Of a stretch of DNA of 64,000 bases, positions 35,691 through 48,000 are shown one piece after another. The position numbers and the translations under genes are program-made. Origin of the DNA: Liolophura sinensis (taxonomy: Eukaryota > Mollusca > Polyplacophora > Chitonida > Chitonidae); assembly GCF_032854445.1 (NCBI RefSeq), contig NC_088303.1, positions 31,503,501 through 31,567,500 on the forward strand. The letters are read 5' to 3'. The first letter of the stretch is position 1, and every line of letters starts with the position of its first letter. The notes under the pieces are model-generated. The model ran no database searches, was not told the DNA's origin, and saw only the letters and a program-made list of their open reading frames with translations.

Positions 35691-36792
35691 AAAGAATTAT
35701 AAATCACACAAATAATATTTTGCGTGACAAAATATTTAATTTGCACGCATTACAATTATTTCAAAATCATATACAGGTATGCCACACACTTACCAAGACA
35801 TACATGTTACATGTATTACATCTGTCGTCACATTCATACACATTAAACTACTAACGTTACTGAAAATCCATCTAAGATATCGTCATTTATACAGATATCA
35901 CATTAGGTCTGTTTTTATCATATTAGATAAATAAGTAGTAATATCAAAGCATTTCAGAAGTTTAAGTTTCACACGCACAGCGTAAGGCTCAAGTAATTTT
36001 GATAAAAAAAAAGCTGTCAGCCTTTTTAAAAACATTTTTAACAGTATTTGGGCTTTTTTGGCTCAAAGAAGGAGCGGTTTTGTTCCATAAAATGTATAAA
36101 TTAAATCATACACTCTCTACAGGCAATTGTAAGCAAACCAATACACATGATGTCTATCAAAGGTACACATATGTGTACGTTGCATACATCATCTCGTCTA
36201 CACTTTAGCTATGTACCGAATTGTGTACCTCTTGCATTTACATTGCGAGCACATGTACAAAAACACATGTACAAAATGGTACACATTTGCATTTTGGGCG
36301 CAGTCCATTTTCCTCCAGGTTAACAGACTTTGGGTCCTCATTTCCGCGTTTATAGTCAAAGTGAACACATTTTCCAACAAACATTACAGCTGCCTTTTAC
36401 CATTTTTTTTCTACAAAAATCCCTTTCTACCATACTCGACATGGTTGTTTAACAACTTCTTTTAAGTATGTATATTTTTAAGTATGGGCGGTCTATCTTT
36501 CACACTTTTTTTTTCAAATTAGAAGCACTTTCTTTCACACATGGATACCAAACACTCATCCATATAATCAAAAAGAAGAATATGCAGACACGTCGATTGG
36601 CCTATATAAATGAAAATGACAAAGGCAATAAAAATTTATAAATAAACGCATTTTCTTCCGCTACCTTAGAGAACATTCTATATCACAGCTTTGGGACAGT
36701 CGTTTTGAATGAAAACGGACAAATGGGACATGTTTTCTTAGTGTTGCTTTAAATGCTAACCTTACAAGATGTAGCAGATGTCTCCAAATCGG

Positions 36793-37118
36793 CTAAGAAT
36801 TGGTAGGCATGGGGTTGACATCCGCTTTCGTGACGTCTTCACATGGTCCTGACTTGAGATCTGCAGCGCTGACGACATTTTCTGTATCCACCACGCATGC
36901 GTCAAGTTCCAACTTATTATTGTCTGCGCCGTCGTCTAGATAAACTATACTATCTCTGAAAGCACTGTTCACATAACAGCCGGAATCCATACTGGGATTT
37001 TCCACACAGGGATCTTCTTCACTTTCAGTCCGTGCTGGTATATCGTTTACCAAACTACCAGAGATCACCGATATGTTGATATCTTGTGGTTTTGTGGAGG
37101 GGCCGCAGGACCTGTTGC
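36793..37118 (-). CDS. mGluR-like receptor exon 9: cytoplasmic tail and stop
   Basis: 326 bp after acceptor TTTTCACAG, phase 1, ending in TAG at 36793-36795. It encodes an acidic, Ser/Thr-rich tail of 108 residues after [11 protein letters not shown], ending NPMPTNS. I see no Homer-type PPxxF motif. No clear AATAAA lies within 500 bp downstream, so the 3' end of the mRNA is not placed. Confidence 0.85.
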
Positions 37119-40100
37119 CTGTGAAAATTACATGTATAAAAGTATTGAGGAACAGTTCGGTCACTTTCGTCATGTTGGAAATGCTCCAGTGTATATAAAA
37201 CTTGTATATGACATGTCTTTTATTCGAAGCTGCAGATCTTACATTTTTGCTTCAAAGATATAGAATAAAAAAATTAAAAAAATAAATGAATAAATAAGAT
37301 AAATAAATAAAAGCAAACCAATGACCCTTGGGATGCTTAAGCCAAGTTGAAGCTAACCTTTTTTGCTACGTTCCGTACTCCATGGGTAAAAGCCAGAATA
37401 TAAGAAAAACCTACTTCAGGCATTATATCTTATCAAACCCTCTCTATGACATGGAAGGTGGCTTGAAGACCAAATCATATCAATAGCCATTTTGGGAAGT
37501 GGTATTCGTTTTTTTTTTAATTCGAAATATGTTGCAGTCGATCGTATTCACTTCCACAATAGAACACTCTTTTTGGTTTCCTTCTTGTGCGCACACGATC
37601 TGTCCTTTAATAAGGCTATGACCTTCTGGGGCACCTTGGGTCAAAAACCATTCTCCACAGCTTCGTTATTCTCAAATATTCCCGATCTGAATATCAAAAA
37701 TGCCACCAGATATCACTATTAGTGTGTTATTCAGGATGCTTCTATTCGATGGAACGCGTACACAAGCGTCAGGCGTGCACGCATCTTGAAACCAGTAGGC
37801 CCTAGTATAATACGGCGTAAAAAGTAGAGATAAATCGTGGCGTAAAGTTACCTGGCATTTTAAAAAAAAATAACCACAGGACAATAATCCGTCAGCAGGA
37901 GGGCAAAGCAGTTAAGTGCCAAACGTTTGGAAATAAATAATGAAGGCTGTTAGGTTTGCTGCCATTAAACACTAAATCGTCATCCGCAAATTACTGGGTG
38001 TAGATTCTTATTCTTAGTCATGATAAGTGTACCAATGTTCATCACGCGAAAACAATGCGATATGGTTTGAGTGAGTGCTTGGGGTTTAACGTCGTACTCA
38101 ACAATTTTTCAGTCATAAGGAATCCTTAGGGTACATGTACGTGTAATGTACGTGTAGCAGGACGGATTTCCACCGTTCTTTTATCTAGTGCCGCCCCGCT
38201 CGAGCCATTATACTGATACGGGTCAACCAGTCGTTGCACTATCCCCTTCATGCTGAACGCCAAGCGAGGAAGTTACAACTTCCTCTTTTAAAGTCTTAGG
38301 TGTGACTCGATCAAGGATTGATCCTGAATCTGCCGGTCCCGAAGCGGACGCTCTACCAACTGTGCTATCCGGTTTGACATCATTCGCTGGTAAATACAGT
38401 TGCAAATACAAAGCTTATTTTCATAATGCTGTGACTCCTTAAACAGATGTCACTGATTCTCCCATGTTTGCCTGTTTTATTTATGCACAATGTTGTATAT
38501 AAAAAGACACCAAGAAGATGAGTTTGAATTTACCTTTGTGGTCATCAGAGTGTGCTCGCCTGGTACTGGAGTGTTCGTCACTGCTTTTTGTCGTCACACT
38601 TCTGGCCATGACGGCCTCTCTGGTGTTCTTATATGGCCGCAGAATGACGATGTATACCTTAGGAAGGAACAAGCAGACTAGAATGACTGTCCCATTGACC
38701 GACAAGGACAACGAGAGAGTGGCCACCCTTAAGGCGTGATTACCATTGGTGAAGTAGATTGGCACGAAGGACAGCCACAGAATACAAGCGGAGTAGGCAC
38801 AGAAGGCTATATACCTAGCTTCGTTAAACCCGTCGGGGGTTTTTCGGGTTTTTACAGCATAAAATGTACACAATACGACCAAGAGAAAAGGATAAATCAA
38901 CCCGATCAAATAGGAAGCGTCATCGGACTGAGCGCAGATTCGGATATTGTCCGCCCTCGTCGGATACAGATGGTCCACATCCGGTAAGCGAAGAACCATC
39001 CAGGCGACGAGAATGATCAGCTGTACAGACGTTAGAGAGAGCAGGAACACGAGTTGTGACCGAGGAGTGATGTACTTTGTCTTTACGGTTCCCTTCTCTC
39101 CACCGTGGAATATCCGGGCAATACGGTTTGTCTTGATCAAAATGGCGGCATAACAGACGGTGTAAGAAAGTCCGAAAAGAAACCTCGTAAAACCACAAGC
39201 CACTGGCCTAGGCTCTGCGACGAATGCAAAAGTTGCTGCATAAGATAATGCCACTCCTGCCAACAACACAAAGCTAAGTTCTGTACCCGAAGCCTTAACA
39301 ACTGGCGTGTGTCGGTACTTGTAAAATATTACACCCATCAAGAAGCAGACGATCATACCAGCCAGTGAAAAGGCGGACAGGCCAATACTCAGTCCCTGGC
39401 CATGCGCCATATAGACTTCCGGTATGGACACACACGCGTTGTAGGCTGGGTTAGGTTTGTGCCCCATGGGGCAATCATGGCACTCGGACTTGGTCGGTAA
39501 GTATTGGTAAGACGTACAATTTACACACACCCAGCAGCATTTGTCCTGATCCGACATTTTCTTAGCTTCATTGCTCAAACATTCCCTTGAGCACACTGAT
39601 GAAGGATATTCCTGTTTTACCAAACTGAAGAGGTCAGCGGGCATGATCTTTTCCTCTCCATTTTCATCTGGCAACAGAAAAGACGGGAATCTAAAATCTA
39701 ATTCCTTGAAAATAATAAGAAAAATGACAGATGTGCGGTAAAAACCTGCTGCGCATGCGCTTTTGAAACATGCACCTATCCTGCGATCAAGAACAAGAAG
39801 AACCCCATGCACAACAACAACAAGAACAACAACATTCATTTTAAAGAGTGGCTTGTAGAAGATAAAAAAGTGAAATATAAAAATCCGCCACAAGCTCCAC
39901 GGTCAAAACACTGACCTTGTCACGGCTAACTTTGCCTTCTCACAGGTCGTGCAAATTGACAATGTTGATAAAAGCGTAATTTGGATAACTTGTTTTACAC
40001 TAGAATTTTTATCCGATATATTTCAGCTAGCGTGTAGTAAATTTGTGAAAGCTTTCCACTCACAGGTGTAATTCCCGATTTCAATCCACCTGTGTTGGCC

Positions 40101-41973
40101 ATTTTGATACCTGTAGCTCAGCAGACTGTATCGTGGTGGTCCATCTACCCTGTTCACAAAGGCGAAATCCTGACCATTGCTCCCTGTAGGTAGAAAATAG
40201 CTCAGTTATCAAGGAAACAAGATTGTTCAGTTCTGAAGAAAACCTCTTCCAAAGCTGGAGCTGAAATAAAAGGCCAGTGGAACGCGGGCATGTAGCTGAC
40301 AACTCCATATTGTTATCACATGCGAGGACTGACGAAGTTTCTGTGGTCCACGCAATATTCCCAATCTCACTGTAACTGCATTAACAGGTTAAGTCATATA
40401 AAATGTGTACCGGTGCTGTGAAAGGATGTGTACTCTTTAACACTGTGGTGTGTTTCTTCTCACTTGTCTCCTGGTCTCGGTTGTTCAAAGTAGGTTTGAG
40501 TCTTCAGTTTCTACTTATCCTAAAAACAATTTAAATATGAACTAAAACTGCTGATGTTATACTTTGACTTTAGAGAACAGCATTAGTTGCTGAGTTTCGC
40601 TAAAAATTTAAATATAAAATATGACTTAATACCAGGATTAGCTAATACACTTTCGAACAACCGGGCCCTGTATTCAGCTTTCCGTAAAATTCGTAAAAGT
40701 CATACTCGTTACCAAAATTGCCTTTCGTTAGTGACACCTAACGTCACAAACTCTATACACTGATATGTTGGACGTCCACATTATTGTAAATAAAATGCAG
40801 TTAGAATACTTTTTCTATTTTATATGATAATGTTGAACTCCTTCAGGTTGTGTTCTAGAGGAAGACTCTCGAGTGATGCAACAATTATTCAAAAAATAAG
40901 TGGCAAGCTGGCTAATGGGCGTGAAGATATATTTGTTTTAGAATAGCTGTACAGCAAAGGTTAGACCAAACTCAACGCAATAACAAAGCGTTGAGAACAG
41001 TCTCCACGAATAGACTACACTGTATTTCATAGCAGAATTTCATAACATCTCTCATGATATCGTATAGCTACAAAAAAAGATAAATTTCATTTATTACGGA
41101 TATATTATACTAAAACTTGTAAACAATTTCCCACATGGCCGTGTTAGAGACATGGTTTAAGGTAAACTCGATGACACTTCGTGTAAGATATCACTCTCCG
41201 TCAAAACATACTGAACTTCGCCCAATATGATCCAGCATGCCGTTGGTTATTTCATTATTATGACGTCACCCGGAAGAATGAGTTCTTGGTGTCGAAAACA
41301 AGCTTATGGGAGTTTAACATTATGAATTTTAAAGTGTCTTACCTGCATATTCTTTACAATAATATGGACGATCAGAGTATCAAAGGCTGGAGCTTTGCGT
41401 GTTACGTGTCACTGACAACAGGCAATTTTGGTAGCAAGTATGACTGATTTTACATAGAGCTCAATACAGGCGGCATACTAAACGAAACAGACTATAATAG
41501 TTGCTGGGATGGCACAATTAAAAGGTTCAAGTAGATTAAAATGTTCAAGTAGATTTAACTACATAACGCCAAAGTAAATGAAGCTATTATTTTTGACACA
41601 TATCTCATCTTTATCTCTATACTATATAGAGACTACACGTGTACGAAGCATCTAATCCGACCTCTGTTATGATGAAATATGGTAAATAATATTTCCTGGC
41701 ACATTCACCCAAAAGTCTAAATTAAATGTTAATTTAATTAACTTTATCACTTTATTCCAAAGATACCTGTGAAAGTGACATTCTCCATGTAGGCCAGCAG
41801 ATCTTCGCCTGTGATTTCTGACACGTCCATTGCCGGACACAAACCCCGAGTGTTTCCGCATTTGTCAGCATGCATGTTCTTCAGCGCATGTGCATACACC
41901 TGAACGGCATTTCTTACGTACGTCAGGGCTAAAAACTGACGATATCCTGTCAAAAGAAGACGTCACAAAATGA

Positions 41974-42057
<84 letters not shown>

Positions 42058-45000
42058 CTACCTTAGTATAGAATTTCACCTATAAACTTACCAATTTGCA
42101 TATATGGTAGAAATGCCGATATTATTTTAAGTTGGTTTAAAACGAAACAACCAAAGAAAAACCATCAACTTGTATTTATCGGCTGAAAATCGGTTGAAGA
42201 CAAGAGCTGAAGACAACTTGTTGTCCATAAATATGGTGTGCATACATTTATACGCCTCAAGTGTGTCAGTAACTGCCCAAAGGTCTGTCATTTTCCCAAT
42301 AAAACTCGGGGACATGGCACATGTATAAGTAAAAATGTCTTGACTATGGCGCTAAATAAATAAATAAATAAATAAACATAGACAAACGTCAGTTCTAATA
42401 TTGTAAAGAAGAGTAAAACATGAAGGATTATATAGACTGGCCCATGCAAAAAGCTTTACATTTCTGGCTTCGAAGGGCTTCTCGAATTTCATTGGTTGTT
42501 CCATGTATCATTTTATATTTACCGTTTTCTGCATCCAGAAGAACGTTTTCGGTACACTGTTTTGGGTATTTAGCCCTCAAACCGTTTGAAATGTCAGGCC
42601 AATGACACTGGAAATGGGATGCCCAAAACTCGCGAAACCATGGGTTCCGTGAATTTGACGTTGGTGTGAGGCTGGAAAAGAAAAGATTTTAATTATATTA
42701 ACTGGGAATAAATCCGTGTGTTGCGTTGTGCTGGATTCAACTCAGTGTCGAAGTTTTGCTATTTTTGCCTGTCTATCTTGTAAAACACAGTTATCGACGA
42801 GATAAGAAACTATTTCTCGTGTTAAATATGTATATATATATAAACCATATTTTGTTTTAACACGAGAAATAGTATATATATATACTGTAGATGAAACATG
42901 ACAAACTCAACTTGTTGATTTAGCTTACTAGTTTCACCGTATCACGACGGTTCTTCAAAGTTTTTTCAAATTTTTTTTTCTATTTCTTCAAATATATATA
43001 TATATGTATATATTACTTTCAACAACACGGCTTGGTGCAGTTAACTTAGGTCGTTTTTAGCACATAATAATTGTTCGGTGAAGTTCACCTTGTAAAATAC
43101 TGATCAAAGCCCTTAAGTTTTTTCCCCAGTGGTTGCACGGTGATGGCATTGCCAGCAATATGCTCTAGGCCCTTCACGACCGATTCACGACCGCTCCAAC
43201 CGTCACTGCCGATCCATATCAGTCCGCTAGCTTCTTCATTGCGATTGGCTGCCTCGAATAACTTCCGGGCTTGGTTGTAATTTGATATCACAACCACGAC
43301 TACAAAGTAATACAAATATTCTTAGACAAATATAAAGTCAAACACGATTACAACTATAAAGTCAACCAAGACTACAAAGTTATACAAATATTCTTAGACA
43401 ACTATAAAGTCAACCAAGACTACAAAGTTATACAAATATTCTTAGACAACTATAAAGTCAAACACGACTACAACTATAAAGTCAAACACGACTGCAAAAT
43501 GATACAAATATTCTTAGACAACTATAAAGTCAAACACGACTGCAAAATGATACAAATCTTCTTAGACAACTATAAAGTCAAACACGACCACAAAGTAATA
43601 CAAATATTCTTTAATGCAACTATAAAGTAAAGCATCAGATGAACAACATGAATCAATATTTTTTTAACCGAGTTTTGTCATCAATGAAAAGCACAGTAAG
43701 TCTGATGGCTGATTTCGGGTATAGTCTGAACTTTAACCAGCACTCCTGTCATTCACGTTCCATTAATAATAGTTGTCTATTTGAAAATATTTCATCGTGG
43801 ATTCCAGAAGAAAAATTTCATTGTCCCATTGAAGACTTTTGGGCGCCATTATCGGATATAGAGAGTAGGACGGTTAGAACGCATGCAGTTGGCAACTATT
43901 TTTCACCAGTGTTCCAACTTTAACAAATATGGCAATACATGTAAACAAACGTTTGTTTCGTGTGTATGTTTGTTACTTGAAGTTTTTGGTAACGTTGTAA
44001 GCCTACTATGGCGTCTTGTGCGTATATTCATTTTTGGGTAACATCCTAGTTAAACTTTCTTTGTTATGCCCCCCCCCCCCCCCATTTTTTTTTTTTGATG
44101 ACTTCACCTGCGGTGAGTTTTATTGGTGGAGTCAAAATAACAGTCCCGGGCAAATGTTGTGCACAACGCCAAGTACTGCATGGCAAAGGCCAGCACGTAA
44201 AGACGCACTCCTTCCTGATTGACAAAGCTGTCCACATCTATGACCTCTTTTGTTCTTTTCTTTAGCACCTTTACATGGACGTTCCTCCCACCATAATGCT
44301 GGCAGCCTTGGTATAAGTGAAGTATTCATGATTGTGGCGTAAAACACCAGTGAAATAAATACATAAATACATTTTAGGATCACGTGTGCTCATAAAACAC
44401 TTGAGTGGTACATAAGCTGTGCATCATACTATCAGAGAATGATCCATATGCTTTTGCTACGATTCAGACCTGAAAGCTCTTTGTTACAGGCTGTCAGAGC
44501 ATTCACTAACATACTGTTACAATATCCCTCGTGTCGTGTCATTAGAACAGGAGAAAGTGAAATATTAACCCCGAATATTGAACTTTTAAAAGAATTCTAG
44601 AAGAAATATTTGTTGCTAAACTATGAATTCTAATACAAAGCACGGAATGTTAGAGAAACGAACAACAGATCACCCAGTTTAAAGAATCGCTTTTGGTGGG
44701 AATTTGAAATTCTCACCTCGGGAGTTTTTCTTGCTGGTCAAATCTTCGACCACATGTTCCATTTCCAGATCCAAATCGTCTGTATGAGAGGAAGGATACC
44801 GTCGAATTTTTCTGGTCAATGCAAAACAAATGCCATGCTGAACAGCGAGCTTCTCTACCTCTCCGAACAACTCCGATCCGTACGTGGAGTCGTCATACAC
44901 CGCAGATACGTAACTCCAGCCAAACCGACTGCCAAACACAAGGTCAAGATTGACTTTTAAACAAGATTAAAAAAAACCAAAAAAACAACAACAACAAAAC

Positions 45001-48000
45001 AAAACCAAAACAGAAAAACGACACAGATGAAAGTGTAGAAAGGTGAAGGGTATCACGCGAGACAGACAAAACAGTGGACAGATGAAGGCAAAAAGACGAC
45101 ACAGATGAAAGTGAAGAAAGGTGGAGGGTAGATATACGAGACAGGTGGCATAGTAGACGGATGGAGGACAGAAAGGCGACACAGATGACGGTGAAGAAAG
45201 GTGGAGGGTACACAAACGAGACGTGTGACATATCAGACTAATGAAGGAAAGAAATACGACAAAGATGAGGGTGAGAAAGGTGGGGGTAGACATACGAGAC
45301 ATGTGACATATCAGATTAATGGAGGAAAGAAATACCACACAGATGAAGGTCAGAAGTGGAGGGTATAGATATACAATACAGGAGAATCAGAAGACTGGTG
45401 ATAGGCAGACAAGACAGATGGAAAAGCAGAGGATAGACAAACGCAGTAGATGAAATAAAACACAAATGTAGAGGATGGACATAAGAGACAGATGCAAAAA
45501 AACCTGATAGGTGGAGGATACAGATGCTGCAAATGAAAGAGCGGAAGGATGAGGGTATAAACAGATGAAAAAACATGTAAAGTACAGGTGCAACGACACA
45601 TATATGAAAAGACACACGGGATGGCAGAAATGAAAGACTGATGGTAACTCGTATGGAAGGACAGAGACAAGCACATACACTATCCCATACATACCAAAAC
45701 TTCCCTACACTCTTCAGACGTACCTCAATATCTCTATTATTGCCATGGCTTGAAATGTGTCAGACGGAACCGTTCTTGTGAAGAATGCATAACGCTCTTT
45801 GTTGCTTAGGTCTGGAGTAGTAGACAGGTAACTTACCTGAAGAATACAATTAGAAACGGAATGATTGGTTTTTTTTTAAATATCCAATATTGCTGTGGAT
45901 ATTGTTACCCTCCACTTTTCACTTAAATTTGGGCATGGGATTACGATGCATTTTCGTTTATTTATTTATTTGCTTGGTGTTTTACGCCGTAGTCAAGAAT
46001 ATTTTATTTATACGACGTCCAGGATCCAGGTCGCTGGGAGACCTTCCTACTTTGAGGAAGCCAGCATGAGCTGAACTTGAACTCACGGCGACCGAATAGG
46101 TGAGGGGCTTTTGAGTCTTTGCTGGCACGCTAACTATGCAGCCATGGAAGCCCCGATATAATGTTGATAACAGCACTTTCATTTTATGAGAAAACTCAAG
46201 AACCCGGTAACAAAAGTTAAGGTTATGCACTCAAAAGTTCAGATGATCAATCCCTGTGTACTTATATGAATGGGATTCATCTTTTTTGTTATTATTTTAA
46301 CAAATATTTATTTATTTATTTGTGTTTCACGCCGCACTCAAGAATATTTCACTTACGTACGACGGCTGCCAGCATCATTGCAGTCAGCTGATGCAATGTC
46401 AGGTAGGTTTTCAACAAGTCAAACAGACGGTCTCAACAGAGCATTTCACAGTGCTAGACCGGAAGTGCAAAATTGTAACCTTGCTCAAGTGAACTACGCT
46501 ATTTCCTGTATGGTGGACCGCTGGGAAATCAATCACTATCTTTCTCAGTAGTGTCAGGTTTTATTTGTGCACATCCGAAGAACATTTCGATTTACTGGCG
46601 ATCTCTAGCACAAGCGCTATAACGTTTCCACACGTACATACACAATCAGACAAAACAGGACAGGTTACGGGAGGGTGGGTAACTTCGACAGGTAATGCAC
46701 CAGTCTAGCTAACCCAAACTTCAGCAAGTAAACAATAAATAGGCCTAAATTGAGATCAGTTCACGGCGTGCTTTATTTTTCGAATTTGCGTCATGATTTC
46801 TTTGGGTAAATGTAAATTCTGTCACAATTTCATATATACAAACCTAGTTTGATACATGTAACATATATAGGAGTCTGAAACACCCACCTGCACGAACAAA
46901 AACTATTATCGCGAGTACACAAATGATGGATTTCGGACACACAAAACTGTAGCAGTTTATTCTATAACAGATCAAAGTTTAAGCGGACTAGTATTACCCT
47001 TTACCTGATCCTCAACACAAGTGTGCTTCCATAGTTCGTTAGTATATGGGTCATACAGAATATTAATCCAGTTATATGCTATATGTCACGCCCCTTTTGT
47101 AGGCGCAGTGACTATCTGTGTGGACTGCTGGCTGGCCTCTACAGTGCATCTGTAGAACTAGTAAACAACATTAGTCATTGATAAATCACTGGTTGGATGT
47201 GTATCAGAAATTGTTAAGGGAAAGTCAACGGTACTTACACTGAAGCACTGTGACTAAAGTACAACATCAACACGGTATAGACATCGCCTCACTAGTACTG
47301 AGTTATAATTTGAAAATATTTAAAACAATATTCTGACTTCATTAAAAACATCTTTGTCCAACAGGTACAAGTAACTAAACAAAGAACGTGATTTTTAATA
47401 GCACGCTGTTTTAATTTCGAAGTCCTTTAGCTGTATTTTCTTTTAACAGACCTCCTAATCGCAGATCTTAAGCTAGTCATAAGCTAGTCTATCCATTTTA
47501 ACTTGTGAGGTACAATAATAGAATTTTTACACGAGATTTTTATTTTCGCTTTCCGCCATATTGGGCAGACAGCTACAGTAAAGTAGTGCAGGCACATGTA
47601 CGCCCACCACAAATACAGCCTAACACGGTATACAACAGGCCTATGTACGACGCGTATGAGAGATAGTAATAAACAAGTACCCTAAATGACCTCAAATTTC
47701 GCCGGCAAAAGTTCATGTTTAGACGCAAATAAATGTCACAAAATATTATTTTTGGTGCTAAAACTTACAGTTTTCCAGTACAACATCACCCCATGTTCCA
47801 AGCAAACCTAAAAAAAACTTTTCTATACTGAGCAGAGCTCTCAGAATGAGGAAAAATGGGCAAGGTAGTCATGGACGAAATTTAAGGTCATTTAGGGTAC
47901 CATTTAAACTATACTACTCACAAAAAACGCACATTTTGTTACACGTGAGGCTATACATATCGACAGCCGATACTAACTATTCTCAGTATTACGCTATTTG

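Larger units (their letters stand above)
30100..36790. other. Gene-free stretch between the LINE and the receptor
   Basis: Contains a C-rich run near 31345-31372 and a palindrome (ACAGATGGACATCTGT) near 32910. Also present are a diverged (TTTA)n SINE-like stub at 34310-34440 and the 60-bp array at 35.0 kb. No exon recognised on either strand. Confidence 0.5.

Noticed and set aside
45316-45692. Ser/Leu/Cys-rich minus frames of about 100 codons
   Set aside because: They come from a purine-rich degenerate tandem repeat read on the pyrimidine strand.
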